Position numbers and translations under genes: made by a program
From: Firmicutes bacterium UBA7709
GTDB taxonomy: Bacteria > Bacillota_A > Clostridia > Peptostreptococcales > Anaerovoracaceae
Length of the DNA stretch: 6,800 nucleotides
Direction of reading: 5' to 3'
Assembly (NCBI GenBank): GCA_002482405.1
Contig: DLFX01000400.1
Span: forward strand, 12,195-18,994
Shown here: piece after piece, positions 1 through 5,862 of the stretch
Layout: the number at the start of each line of letters is the position of its first letter
How positions within the stretch are numbered: position 1 is the stretch's first letter
Notes under the pieces: generated by a model
What the model saw: only the letters and a program-made list of their open reading frames with translations
Told to the model about the DNA's origin: nothing
The model's database searches: none

Positions 1-24
1 AGAGTCAATAGCAGCATGGCCTGA

Positions 25-42
25 ATATTGACATATGCCCAT
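25..42. promoter_or_regulatory. Candidate operator, copy 1 (imperfect palindrome)
   Basis: The 18-base box ATATTGACATATGCCCAT matches the box at 3884-3901 at 17 of 18 positions. Its core is centred between 34 and 35. In the 18-base span 26-43, seven of nine symmetric pairs are complementary, and the ideal form would be TATGGGCATATGCCCATA-like. It covers the whole -35 element, which suggests a dimeric repressor site. The binding protein is unknown and no regulator gene is visible in the window. Confidence 0.6.
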
Positions 43-56
43 AATTTCGGTACAAT
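28..56 (+). promoter_or_regulatory. Sigma-A type promoter of the C-GCAxxG-C-C gene
   Basis: A perfect -35 box TTGACA (28-33) is followed by a 17-base spacer and a -10 box TACAAT (51-56, five of six consensus bases). Transcription would begin near position 63, leaving a leader of about 50 bases before the ATG at 116. The -35 box is embedded in an imperfect palindrome (25-42) that recurs in the promoter near 3887. Bases 1-27 show nothing recognisable. Confidence 0.8.
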
Positions 57-83
57 GATGGAAGTAAAGAGACATTGCAAGCA

Positions 84-111
84 GGAGGATTTCCTCCGGG
101 AAAGGAAGGAG
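84..111 (+). promoter_or_regulatory. Leader hairpin and ribosome binding site
   Basis: The leader contains GGAGG (84-88) and CCTCC (93-97), which can form a 5-bp hairpin with a 4-base loop. GGAGG resembles a ribosome binding site but is 27 bases from the ATG. The usable site is AAGGAG (106-111), four bases before the start at 116. CCTCC could pair with either segment, so a weak translational switch is possible. The stems are short and this is speculative. Confidence 0.35.
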
Positions 112-115
112 AATC

Positions 116-556
116 ATGAGCGAAGAAATGGCCATCGAGGCGAGAAATAAGGCGGGAAATTATTTTAAAGAGGGCTACAACTGTGCCGAATCAATATTTT
201 TAACATACCGGGAATTGCTGGCGCCGGATTTAGATCCTGCTTTGGTAAGCCTGATGACCGGATTTGGCGGCGGCCTGGGGGAAAGCGGCTGTGTGTGCGG
301 CGCGCTGGCGGGATCGATCACGGCGCTTAACATGATCAAGGGGAGAACAACGAACCAGGAGTCCAGGGCCGAAGCCTATCAGCTGGCCAGGGAGTTTACC
401 GATAAATTTACTGAAAAATATAAGGTGACCTGCTGCCGGGCGTTAAATCCCCATCCATTTGAGACGAGAGAGCACCTGACAAACTGTCTGAAAATAACCG
501 GAAACACGAGCAAGATGCTGGCTGAGTTCCTTGAGGAAAAGGGACTGGTGAAATAG
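116..556 (+). CDS. C-GCAxxG-C-C family protein (putative redox protein)
   Basis: This small cytosolic protein of 146 residues belongs to the C-GCAxxG-C-C family, whose members are common in anaerobes and presumed to act in redox or metal chemistry; no precise reaction is established. It shows the family landmarks: YNCAES near the N-terminus (C23), a glycine-rich segment leading into C59-x-C61-G-A-L-A-G, a vicinal pair C106-C107, and C124. There is no signal peptide or membrane segment. The start at 116 follows AAGGAG by four bases; an in-frame ATG at 128 is a weaker alternative. It has its own near-consensus promoter carrying a putative operator shared with the rubredoxin-type gene at 3970, which hints at joint control with the iron-redox genes. 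It converges on the mod operon, with 13 bases between the two stop codons. Family assignment is fairly sure; function is unknown. Confidence 0.85.
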   Translation: MSEEMAIEARNKAGNYFKEGYNCAESIFLTYRELLAPDLDPALVSLMTGFGGGLGESGCVCGALAGSITALNMIKGRTTNQESRAEAYQLAREFTDKFTEKYKVTCCRALNPHPFETREHLTNCLKITGNTSKMLAEFLEEKGLVK

Positions 557-587
557 AAAGAAAGCCCGATCAGGGCAGTCTTTCTAT
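553..587. terminator. Bidirectional hairpin over two convergent stop codons
   Basis: ATAGAAAGA (553-561) pairs with TCTTTCTAT (579-587). After a 2x2 internal loop, GCCC (564-567) pairs with GGGC (573-576) around a five-base loop. The left arm contains the stop TAG of the C-GCAxxG gene, and the loop region contains the stop of modD. Read on the minus strand, the GC stem is followed by a T-rich run (TTTCTTTCTATTT), a plausible intrinsic terminator for the mod operon. On the plus strand the tail is less T-rich. Confidence 0.6.
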
Positions 588-1418
588 TCTGACGCCGACG
601 TCGATTGGCTTTGCATGGTAAAGGCTGGTTGTCACAATGCCGTCTATTCGTATTTGAGCATAGTCTGATATGTTCGTTTCGTTGATTCCGCCGGCAGCCA
701 GGAGGACGACCCCCGGATATTCCGACTTCAGCGTATCGCATGCCGGTTTCAGCTCCTTTAAGGGGATCTTGTCAAACTGGATTCCATCCACCCCGGCCTG
801 ACACAACCTAAGGGCGAGTTCGACCGAATCGGCCTCCACGATGACCCGCTTTTCACAGCACTCCGCCTTAATCCGGGGCAGCTCTGCCAGGAAACCGTCG
901 ATTCCGCCGATAAAATTCATATGCTGTTTAAATACCAGGATGGTCTCGGATATCCCCAGTCTATGAGGCATTGCGCCTCCTGCCAATATGGATTTTATGG
1001 CGAGAGCTTTTGTCCCGGGAAAGCCTTTTCTCGTCGTAAAAATAGGCATGTCCGGATTATACGACTTGACGGTATCCACCATCTTTCTCGTCTTTGTCGC
1101 TATCCCTGAACAATGGTCCAGTATGTTCTGGCATACCTTCCAGGCCATGTGCAGATCGGCCGCGGAGCCTTTTCCGGCAATCAACACGTCTCCCGCCTTT
1201 ACCGCCCGGCCGGAAGGAACGTATTGATCCAAATCGATATGCAGCTGGCTGAAAACCTGCCTAACTTCTTCCGTTCCGCAGACTACGGCGTCCTCTCTTG
1301 TAAAATAAGTGATGGAGCCCTGCTGATCGCTGATTCCCAAGGCGATGCCGGTTAAATCGAGATAGGGCACATCCTCCTTTATCAGTCTGCCGATATCTTC
1401 ATTCGAAAAAAATATCAT
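570..1418 (-). CDS. modD: ModD, quinolinate phosphoribosyltransferase-like protein
   Basis: ModD resembles nicotinate-nucleotide (quinolinate) pyrophosphorylase and is encoded in many molybdate-transport operons. Its biochemical role there is not settled. Numbering from the upstream ATG at 1427, fold landmarks are SGIATKT (107-113), FTTRKGFPG (130-138), a GGAMPHR segment (150-156), KQHMNF (167-172), VEADSVELA near 197-205, and the barrel-end AAGGIN (244-249) with IDGIVTTS (261-268). These match the phosphoribosyltransferase family. No NAD-synthesis genes are nearby, and its place after modC favours ModD over NadC. I chose the ATG at 1416-1418 (282 residues) because AAGGGAG (1428-1434) lies nine bases upstream. 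That same site directly abuts the ATG at 1425-1427, so that start is unlikely. The coding region overlaps the 3' end of modC by 20 bases, implying translational coupling as the last gene of the operon. Confidence 0.88.
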   Translation of the reverse strand: MIFFSNEDIGRLIKEDVPYLDLTGIALGISDQQGSITYFTREDAVVCGTEEVRQVFSQLHIDLDQYVPSGRAVKAGDVLIAGKGSAADLHMAWKVCQNILDHCSGIATKTRKMVDTVKSYNPDMPIFTTRKGFPGTKALAIKSILAGGAMPHRLGISETILVFKQHMNFIGGIDGFLAELPRIKAECCEKRVIVEADSVELALRLCQAGVDGIQFDKIPLKELKPACDTLKSEYPGVVLLAAGGINETNISDYAQIRIDGIVTTSLYHAKPIDVGVRIERLP

Positions 1419-2151
1419 TGAAATCATCTCCCTTCGTTAGACCCAGAAATTTATTCAGTTCAACATCATCGCTTTTCTTGAACAAGTCCGTTTTATCCCT
1501 GACAGCCTTTAATTGGCCGTTGGACATTATGCCGATCCGGTCCGCCATTGTCTGGGCTTCGGTAAAATCATGGGTTACAAATAATATCGTGCACCCGTAG
1601 ATCTCGTGGATCCCTTTGATCTGCTCGTACATAGCCTGCTTTGTAATGGGGTCCAGTGATGAAAAGGGTTCGTCCATTAAAAGCACCTTCGGCCTGAGGA
1701 CAAGAGCGCGGGCTAAAGCGGTTCTCTGCCGCTCTCCGCCGCTCAGGGTTCCCGGAAACTGCTCCAGAATATGGCTGATGGACAGAAGGCCGGCTGTTTT
1801 TTGGACGATTTCCCGGCGTTCAAGCCTGTTCACCTTCTGCATCTTCAAGCCGTAGCTGATATTTTCAAATGCGGTCATATGCGGGAACAAGCCAAAGTCC
1901 TGATAGACAAACCCTATCTGCCGCTGTTCCAAAGGCGTCTCCGTCACGTTCTTTCCTTCGATGCGGATCTCTCCGGCTTTTCCTTTATAAAAGCCCGCGA
2001 CAGATTCGAGCAGGGCGGTTTTACCTGATCCCGTTTTGCCTAAAATAGCAAACACTTCGTTTCTCCTGATGTCCAGGTTAATATTTTGAAGCCTGAAGCT
2101 TCCCAGATTCATGGAGAAATTTTTTACTTCAATGATCGCGTCGCTGCTCAT
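1399..2151 (-). CDS. modC: Molybdate-type ABC transporter ATP-binding protein
   Basis: This cytosolic ATPase of 250 residues powers the importer. All catalytic motifs are present: Walker A GKTGSGKT (38-45), Q-loop glutamine in VYQDFG (Q84), signature LSGGERQR (136-143), Walker B VLLMDE (156-161), D-loop SSLD (164-167) and H-loop H194 in FVTHD. The C-terminus ends soon after the ABC fold, so it lacks the TOBE/Mop molybdate-binding domain of the longer ModC of E. coli (about 350 residues). Direct molybdate gating through that domain is therefore not expected. Its start overlaps the permease stop by four bases (ATGA), with AAGGA nine bases upstream, and its end overlaps modD. The sequence alone cannot separate molybdate from tungstate or sulfate ATPases; the ModD neighbour favours molybdate. 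Confidence 0.87.
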   Translation of the reverse strand: MSSDAIIEVKNFSMNLGSFRLQNINLDIRRNEVFAILGKTGSGKTALLESVAGFYKGKAGEIRIEGKNVTETPLEQRQIGFVYQDFGLFPHMTAFENISYGLKMQKVNRLERREIVQKTAGLLSISHILEQFPGTLSGGERQRTALARALVLRPKVLLMDEPFSSLDPITKQAMYEQIKGIHEIYGCTILFVTHDFTEAQTMADRIGIMSNGQLKAVRDKTDLFKKSDDVELNKFLGLTKGDDFNDIFFE

Positions 2152-2969
2152 ACGGCCACATCCTTCATTCGTGAGATATCGCTCTTCCTTTTTTCCAGGC
2201 GGCTCGTTATGAAAAGGGATATAAAAGAAATGGAGAGAATAATGATGGCGGAGGCCATCGCCTCGCCGATGCCGCCTGTAGCCATGTTCAAATAGATGCT
2301 TGTGGGCAGGGTTTCGGTCTTCATCCGGGTGGCTCCCACCAGCATCAAGGTAGCGCCGAACTCACCCAGGCCCCGGGACCATACGAGTATGACCGCGCTG
2401 ATGATGGCATTTCTCGATAAGGGGAGTACGATGGAAAGGAATCTTTTCCATTTTGACGCGCCAAGCAAACCCGCAATATATTCCAGCCGCTCATCGATTT
2501 CAAGGAAAGCCGTCTTGATCAGGCGTATGGCGTAGGGAAGATTGACGATGGTCTGGGCGACGATAATCCCGTTCCTGTCAAATATCACTCGAAATCCCAT
2601 TTCCTTTAAAGCCTTGCCGAAATCCGTGGAAAAAATGATCAGCAGGCCAAGCCCCAGCACCAGATAGGGCATGGACAGGGGCAGCTCGATGATGATCTGG
2701 GCCAATTTCCTGAAGGGCGACGCTGATCTTGTCAGGGTATAAGCTGTCGGAATGGACAGAAATAAACAGAGGACGGTGGAAATACTGGCGGTAAACAGGC
2801 TCAACCGAATGGAAAACTGTATTTCCTCCGACCTGACAGCCTCGGCGACAGAGGGTACGCCTTTTAAAATAATTGCCAATATCGCCGAAGCGATAAAGGC
2901 AACTACGAGGATGCAGATCATTGCACTGAACAGCTCAAATATGTTGAAAGGAATCGGTCTTTTCTTCAT
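2148..2969 (-). CDS. modB: Molybdate-type ABC transporter permease
   Basis: This integral membrane subunit of 273 residues forms the translocation channel with the ATPase. Hydrophobic segments are seen near residues 15-36, 52-76, 96-114, 133-152, 184-212 and 236-256. The cytoplasmic coupling loop carries the EAA-type motif around 163-184 (GLLGASKWKR followed by IVLPLS). The stretch RGLGEFGATLMLVG (199-212) is characteristic of the molybdate/tungstate/sulfate permease group. It begins four bases after the modA stop and has no clear Shine-Dalgarno, so it probably depends on translational coupling. Its end overlaps modC by four bases. The closest alternatives are tungstate permeases (WtpB/TupB types). 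The gene order with ModD makes molybdate most likely. Confidence 0.87.
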   Translation of the reverse strand: MKKRPIPFNIFELFSAMICILVVAFIASAILAIILKGVPSVAEAVRSEEIQFSIRLSLFTASISTVLCLFLSIPTAYTLTRSASPFRKLAQIIIELPLSMPYLVLGLGLLIIFSTDFGKALKEMGFRVIFDRNGIIVAQTIVNLPYAIRLIKTAFLEIDERLEYIAGLLGASKWKRFLSIVLPLSRNAIISAVILVWSRGLGEFGATLMLVGATRMKTETLPTSIYLNMATGGIGEAMASAIIILSISFISLFITSRLEKRKSDISRMKDVAV

Positions 2970-2973
2970 GGCA

Positions 2974-3783
2974 TCAGTTTAAGATTTCGTATCCATAGTT
3001 GGTCCAGATACTTTTCGCTTCGTCGGAATCTAAAAATTTCAGGAAGGCGTCCCGGGTATCGGGATCGGTATTAAAGGTCAGGCTGGCTGCGGGAATGACT
3101 TTGATGTACTTGTCCAGATCAGTTGTTCCTACGGTCTCGATTTTATCCCCGCCTGTGTTTTCCTTCCAGACGATGATGGCGTCGCATTCGCCGAGGGATA
3201 ACGCGTTTGTCAGCTCAGGCGCCGTAGCGGTTCTTGCGATAACGTCGACCTTATCCAAAATGCCTGCGTCGGACAGCGCCTTGTTTGCCAGCTTTCCGAT
3301 AGGAGTCGCGTCGGCGTCGCCGAGAACCACCTCAACGCCGTCTTTGGCCAAATCGCTCAACCCGGCAATTCCCAGAGGATTTCCCTTCTGAACGGCAAGG
3401 ACCGGAATGTGCTTCACCAGATCCTTCTGATCAGACACGTAGTCCTGTATCGGGGCGAGCTCTTCCGCAGAACCGGCGATAAATAAATCCCCTGTCTCTG
3501 TAGTTTTGATCTGAGTATGAATTTGAGCCGCGTTTGCGTAGGTCACTTCCATCTCGCATCCGGTTGCGTCTTTGAATGCCTGGGCGATCTCCTCGAAAGG
3601 TTTTGTCATTCCGGCTCCGCAGTAGATCTGCAGGGTTTTGCCGCTGAGATCGACGGCATTTTCCGCCGGCGGGTTTTCGGCCGTCTGATCCCCGGATTCA
3701 GGAGTGCCGCCGCATCCCGTTATAAGGGACAGCGCTAAAATTAAAATAAGTACTGATGCAAAAAGTCTACTCGGCTTTTTCAT
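2974..3783 (-). CDS. modA: Molybdate-type ABC transporter substrate-binding lipoprotein
   Basis: This extracytoplasmic oxyanion-binding protein of 269 residues would capture molybdate (possibly tungstate) and deliver it to the permease. The N-terminus is a lipoprotein signal: positively charged MKKPSR, a hydrophobic core, and lipobox ITGC with the lipidated cysteine at residue 24. A low-complexity Pro/Glu/Asn linker follows. The mature domain begins LQIYCGAGMTKPFEEIAQAF, typical of ModA-like proteins, and later has GDLFIAGS and PIGKLANKAL segments that fit the two-lobed periplasmic-binding fold. Its C-terminus carries the TRDAFLKFLDSDEAKSIW pattern common to this family. The start is set by GGAGGT (3788-3793), four bases upstream. 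It is the first gene of modABCD, expressed from an AT-rich promoter around 3849-3877. Ligand specificity is inferred from family and operon context. Confidence 0.85.
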   Translation of the reverse strand: MKKPSRLFASVLILILALSLITGCGGTPESGDQTAENPPAENAVDLSGKTLQIYCGAGMTKPFEEIAQAFKDATGCEMEVTYANAAQIHTQIKTTETGDLFIAGSAEELAPIQDYVSDQKDLVKHIPVLAVQKGNPLGIAGLSDLAKDGVEVVLGDADATPIGKLANKALSDAGILDKVDVIARTATAPELTNALSLGECDAIIVWKENTGGDKIETVGTTDLDKYIKVIPAASLTFNTDPDTRDAFLKFLDSDEAKSIWTNYGYEILN

Positions 3784-3835
3784 TTTAACCTCCAGTTAGT
3801 TTAATTTAGATAAGATTAGATTGGTTTAATTTGAC

Positions 3836-3864
3836 TTGATATAGTTAAATTATATTTGATATAG
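3836..3864. repeat. Direct repeat TTGATATAG x2 flanking the modA -10 box
   Basis: TTGATATAG occurs at 3836-3844 and 3856-3864, twenty bases apart start to start. That is close to two helical turns, so both copies would face the same side of the DNA. They bracket the predicted modA -10 box. A looser pair, GTTTAATTT at 3799-3807 and 3824-3832, lies in the same leader. These may be regulator sites or simply low-complexity AT-rich sequence. Confidence 0.4.
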
Positions 3865-3877
3865 CGGAAAATCGCAA
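3849..3877 (-). promoter_or_regulatory. Predicted promoter of the mod operon
   Basis: On the minus strand, TTGCGA (3877 down to 3872) is followed by a 17-base spacer and a perfect TATAAT (3854 down to 3849). Transcription would start near 3842, giving a leader of roughly 60 bases before modA. The predicted -35 box lies only 6 bases from the palindromic box at 3884-3901. Confidence 0.6.
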
Positions 3878-3883
3878 CATGAA

Positions 3884-3901
3884 ATATAGACATATGCCCA
3901 T
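3884..3901. promoter_or_regulatory. Candidate operator, copy 2 (imperfect palindrome)
   Basis: ATATAGACATATGCCCAT matches the box at 25-42 at 17 of 18 positions. The centre lies between 3893 and 3894. It covers the -35 element of the rightward promoter and lies immediately upstream of the leftward modA -35 box, so one bound protein could influence both transcripts. Confidence 0.6.
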
Positions 3902-3915
3902 TACGATGCTAATAT
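3887..3915 (+). promoter_or_regulatory. Predicted promoter of the rubredoxin/rubrerythrin operon
   Basis: The -35 box TAGACA (3887-3892) is separated by 17 bases from the -10 box TAATAT (3910-3915). Transcription would start near 3922, giving a leader of about 48 bases. The layout copies that of the promoter at 28-56, including the overlapping palindrome. Confidence 0.7.
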
Positions 3916-3969
3916 GTAAACAGAAAATATAATTTTAAGTGATAAAACGGTATGAAGGAGGGATGAACT

Positions 3970-4638
3970 ATGCGAAAGTATGTATGCAGCGTCTGCGGTT
4001 TTGTCTATGACGAGGCGCAAGGATACCCTGAAGGCGGCATTGCTCCCGGCACAAAGTGGGAGGATATACCGAAGGATTGGGTGTGCCCGCTATGCGGCGC
4101 AACCAAGGATGACTTCCGGGAGCAGGAAACGGCGGCTCCGGTGGAAAAAGCTCAAGTTTCTTGCGATGAGGAAGACCGGAATTCGATTCGCGAACTGTCC
4201 TTTAAAGAGCTGAGCGCGCTGTGCTCAAACCTTTCAAAGGGCTGCGAAAAGCAATATCGAAGCGAAGAAGCGGGGCTGTTTCTTCAGCTCGCGGAATATT
4301 ACGACAGCAAGAGCGCCGCAGGCTCCGAGGCGCGGATTTCCGACCTGGCAGCTCTGATAGAGGTGGATTTGAACTCCGGATATGAGAATGCCAACCGTCA
4401 CGCGGCGGCCGCTTCTGACCGGGGCGCGTTAAGAGCGTTGACATGGAGCGAAAAGGTTACCCGGATTCTGTCCTCTCTTTTGAATCGATATGAAAAACAG
4501 GGGGACGCCTTATTAGAGAATACGAATGTTTACGTTTGCGAGATATGCGGATTTGTGTACATAGGAGATGAGGCTCCTGAAATCTGTCCCGTATGCAAGG
4601 TTCCGAATCTTAAGATAGTACAGATTCAAAGGAGGTAA
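3970..4638 (+). CDS. Rubredoxin - degenerate rubrerythrin-like bundle - rubredoxin-like protein
   Basis: This 222-residue cytosolic iron protein has three parts. Residues 1-52 are a typical rubredoxin, with iron ligands C6-x-x-C9 and C39-x-x-C42 and the usual [17 protein letters not shown] and DWVCPLCG features. Residues about 75-180 are helical. Residues 187-212 are a short rubrerythrin-type rubredoxin knuckle (C190-x-x-C193, C206-x-x-C209, with APEICPVCK). By eye, the helical part lines up with the ferritin-like bundle of the next gene: GCEKQYR resembles SGESQAR, and G152 to Y174 matches G318 to Y340 without gaps. Leucines (167, 170) stand where the last ExxH diiron ligands should be. It probably carries two Fe(Cys)4 sites and acts in electron transfer rather than as a peroxidase. 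The start at 3970 follows AAGGAGGG (3955-3962) by seven bases. The stop codon overlaps the ribosome binding site of the next gene, so the two are coupled. Confidence 0.85.
   Translation: MRKYVCSVCGFVYDEAQGYPEGGIAPGTKWEDIPKDWVCPLCGATKDDFREQETAAPVEKAQVSCDEEDRNSIRELSFKELSALCSNLSKGCEKQYRSEEAGLFLQLAEYYDSKSAAGSEARISDLAALIEVDLNSGYENANRHAAAASDRGALRALTWSEKVTRILSSLLNRYEKQGDALLENTNVYVCEICGFVYIGDEAPEICPVCKVPNLKIVQIQRR
4628..4636 (+). promoter_or_regulatory. Consensus ribosome binding site overlapping the upstream stop codon
   Basis: AAAGGAGGT lies six bases before the ATG at 4643 and includes the last two codons of the upstream gene plus the first base of its TAA stop. Ribosomes finishing the first gene would be delivered directly to the second, suggesting a fixed ratio of the two products. 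Confidence 0.75.
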
Positions 4639-4642
4639 TACA

Positions 4643-5833
4643 ATGCATGCAGTTCGAAACATCAGATTATGTACAAAGGATTGTCTCTGCTTATATGTCT
4701 GTCCTACCGGGGCGACGGATACGGAGACCGGACAGATTGATGCGTCCAAATGTCTGAGCGGGTGCCGTGCATGCGCGGACGCCTGTCCATCCCACGCGAT
4801 ATCATTGATTCCGGAAGGATTTCCGCCGCAGCAGGAAAAGGCTGCTTCCACAATAAGCGCCCTTCTGTCTTTAGCGGGAAGCAAGACCGAACAGGAAAAG
4901 ACCGCTATGAAGATAGCGGAAACCGCGGAGAACCCCGTTTTGCGTCAACTGGCGAAAGCCTTCGGGAAATCGAACCGCTTAATGGCGGAGGATCTGCTGC
5001 GGGAGTCGGGATACATGCTCCCTCAGAGCCAAAATGTAAGCGAGCTTTTAGAAGCTCTGCTGAGGGAAGAGCAGCCTGACGATTTTCCGGGATCAACGGT
5101 AAAGCGATTGATAGAATTGGTCAATTCAAACAGAGAGGAACAGAACCCCAAAATCAAGGAGGGAACCAAAATGGAAAAATATCCCTGCAGCGTTTGCGGT
5201 TACATACACCAGGGGCCTTTACCGGAAGACTTCAAATGTCCGGTTTGCAAGCAGCCGGCCTCTGCCTTTGAAAAGGTAGAAGAGAAGACGGCTTCCGGCA
5301 ATCAATACGCAGGAACAAAGACAGAGAAAAACCTGATGGAAGCATTTTCAGGCGAAAGCCAGGCCAGAAACAAATACACCTATTTTGCCCATATCGCGGC
5401 AAGAGAGGGCTATGACCAAATCTCGGAACTATTCTTAAAGACAGCCAGAAACGAGCAGGAGCATGCGAGACTCTGGTATGAGGAGCTGGGCAACCTTGGC
5501 GAAACGGCTGAAAATCTCCTGCACGCAGCAGAGGGCGAGAACTACGAATGGACGGATATGTACGACCGGTTCGCAAAGGATGCCGAGGCGGAAGGGTTTA
5601 CGGAGCTTGCGGAAAGATTCCACAGAGTGGCAGCCATTGAGAAATCCCATGAAGAGCGCTATCGTGCATTGCTTAAGAACGTTGAAATGCAGCATGTCTT
5701 TGAGAAAAGCGAAGAGACGATGTGGGAATGCCGCGTCTGCGGCCATCTGGTAATGGGTAAGAAAGCTCCCGAGGTATGTCCTGTTTGCAAGTATTCCCAG
5801 AGTTATTTTGAGGTGAGAAAAGAAAACTATTAG
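4643..5833 (+). CDS. Ferredoxin-like / rubrerythrin fusion protein
   Basis: This 396-residue multidomain protein probably reduces hydrogen peroxide with a rubrerythrin diiron site supplied by built-in electron carriers. Residues 1-57 are ferredoxin-like with two cysteine quartets, C10/C14/C16/C20-P and C37/C41/C44/C48-P. Their spacing differs from the usual CxxCxxCxxxCP. Residues 65-170 are mainly helical and not recognised. Residues 178-212 form a rubredoxin-like knuckle (C182, C185, C199, C202). Residues 225-350 are a ferritin-like bundle with the full rubrerythrin ligand set: E238, E271, H274, E299, E302, E333, H336. Residues 358-392 form a second rubredoxin-like knuckle (C363, C366, C379, C382). 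Usual rubrerythrins are about 190 residues with one knuckle; here one lies on each side of the bundle. A consensus ribosome binding site precedes M177, so a shorter 220-residue rubrerythrin may also be made. The protein should be cytosolic, with no signal peptide. Confidence 0.88.
   Translation: MHAVRNIRLCTKDCLCLYVCPTGATDTETGQIDASKCLSGCRACADACPSHAISLIPEGFPPQQEKAASTISALLSLAGSKTEQEKTAMKIAETAENPVLRQLAKAFGKSNRLMAEDLLRESGYMLPQSQNVSELLEALLREEQPDDFPGSTVKRLIELVNSNREEQNPKIKEGTKMEKYPCSVCGYIHQGPLPEDFKCPVCKQPASAFEKVEEKTASGNQYAGTKTEKNLMEAFSGESQARNKYTYFAHIAAREGYDQISELFLKTARNEQEHARLWYEELGNLGETAENLLHAAEGENYEWTDMYDRFAKDAEAEGFTELAERFHRVAAIEKSHEERYRALLKNVEMQHVFEKSEETMWECRVCGHLVMGKKAPEVCPVCKYSQSYFEVRKENY
5156..5173 (+). 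promoter_or_regulatory. Internal ribosome binding site and in-frame ATG at the domain junction
   Basis: AAGGAGGG (5156-5163) lies seven bases before an in-frame ATG (5171-5173, M177), exactly where the rubredoxin-rubrerythrin module begins. Initiation here would yield a stand-alone 220-residue protein with rubredoxin-like, ferritin-like and rubredoxin-like parts. The arrangement looks like two former genes merged by loss of a stop codon, or a gene with two translation products. Confidence 0.6.
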
Positions 5834-5859
5834 GAACATTTGACCAGGAGCATTTGACG
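5832..5859. repeat. Tandem 14-base duplication after the rubrerythrin stop
   Basis: AGGAACATTTGACC (5832-5845) is followed directly by AGGAGCATTTGACG (5846-5859), with 12 of 14 bases identical. It begins inside the stop codon and ends just before the terminator. No function is evident; it is probably a small replication-slippage duplication. Confidence 0.5.
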
Positions 5860-5862
5860 TGC

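Noticed and set aside
379..741. Minus-strand frame of 120 codons spanning the convergent junction
   Set aside because: It overlaps the end of modD in another frame and runs antisense to the C-GCAxxG gene. Its Arg/Asn-rich translation resembles no protein family and the terminator hairpin lies inside it.
570..1418. NadC (quinolinate phosphoribosyltransferase of NAD synthesis)
   Set aside because: Although homologous, it is translationally coupled to modC and no nadA or nadB is present, so ModD is the better call.
1425..1427. Upstream ATG for modD (285-residue version)
   Set aside because: The Shine-Dalgarno AAGGGAG directly abuts this ATG, leaving no spacing; the ATG nine bases further on has normal spacing.
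3784..3842. Molybdenum-cofactor or other riboswitch in the modA leader
   Set aside because: The predicted leader is about 60 bases, AT-rich and without stable stems, too short and unstructured for a known riboswitch class.
3855..3868. Possible ModE-type operator (CGCTATAT on the minus strand)
   Set aside because: Only one half resembles the ModE palindrome. The expected second half (TATATAGCG/TATAACG type) is absent at the right distance, and no ModE gene is visible.
3970..5833. Frameshift or assembly error as the cause of the large fused proteins
   Set aside because: Both frames are continuous, all cysteine and diiron motifs are intact, and ribosome binding sites and stops are well formed. 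Loss of a stop by natural fusion remains possible and is reported separately.
5435..5839. Open frame of 134 codons on the minus strand opposite the rubrerythrin module
   Set aside because: It lies wholly antisense to a gene with intact diiron and cysteine ligands, has no ribosome binding site or recognisable domain, and its composition mirrors the opposite strand.
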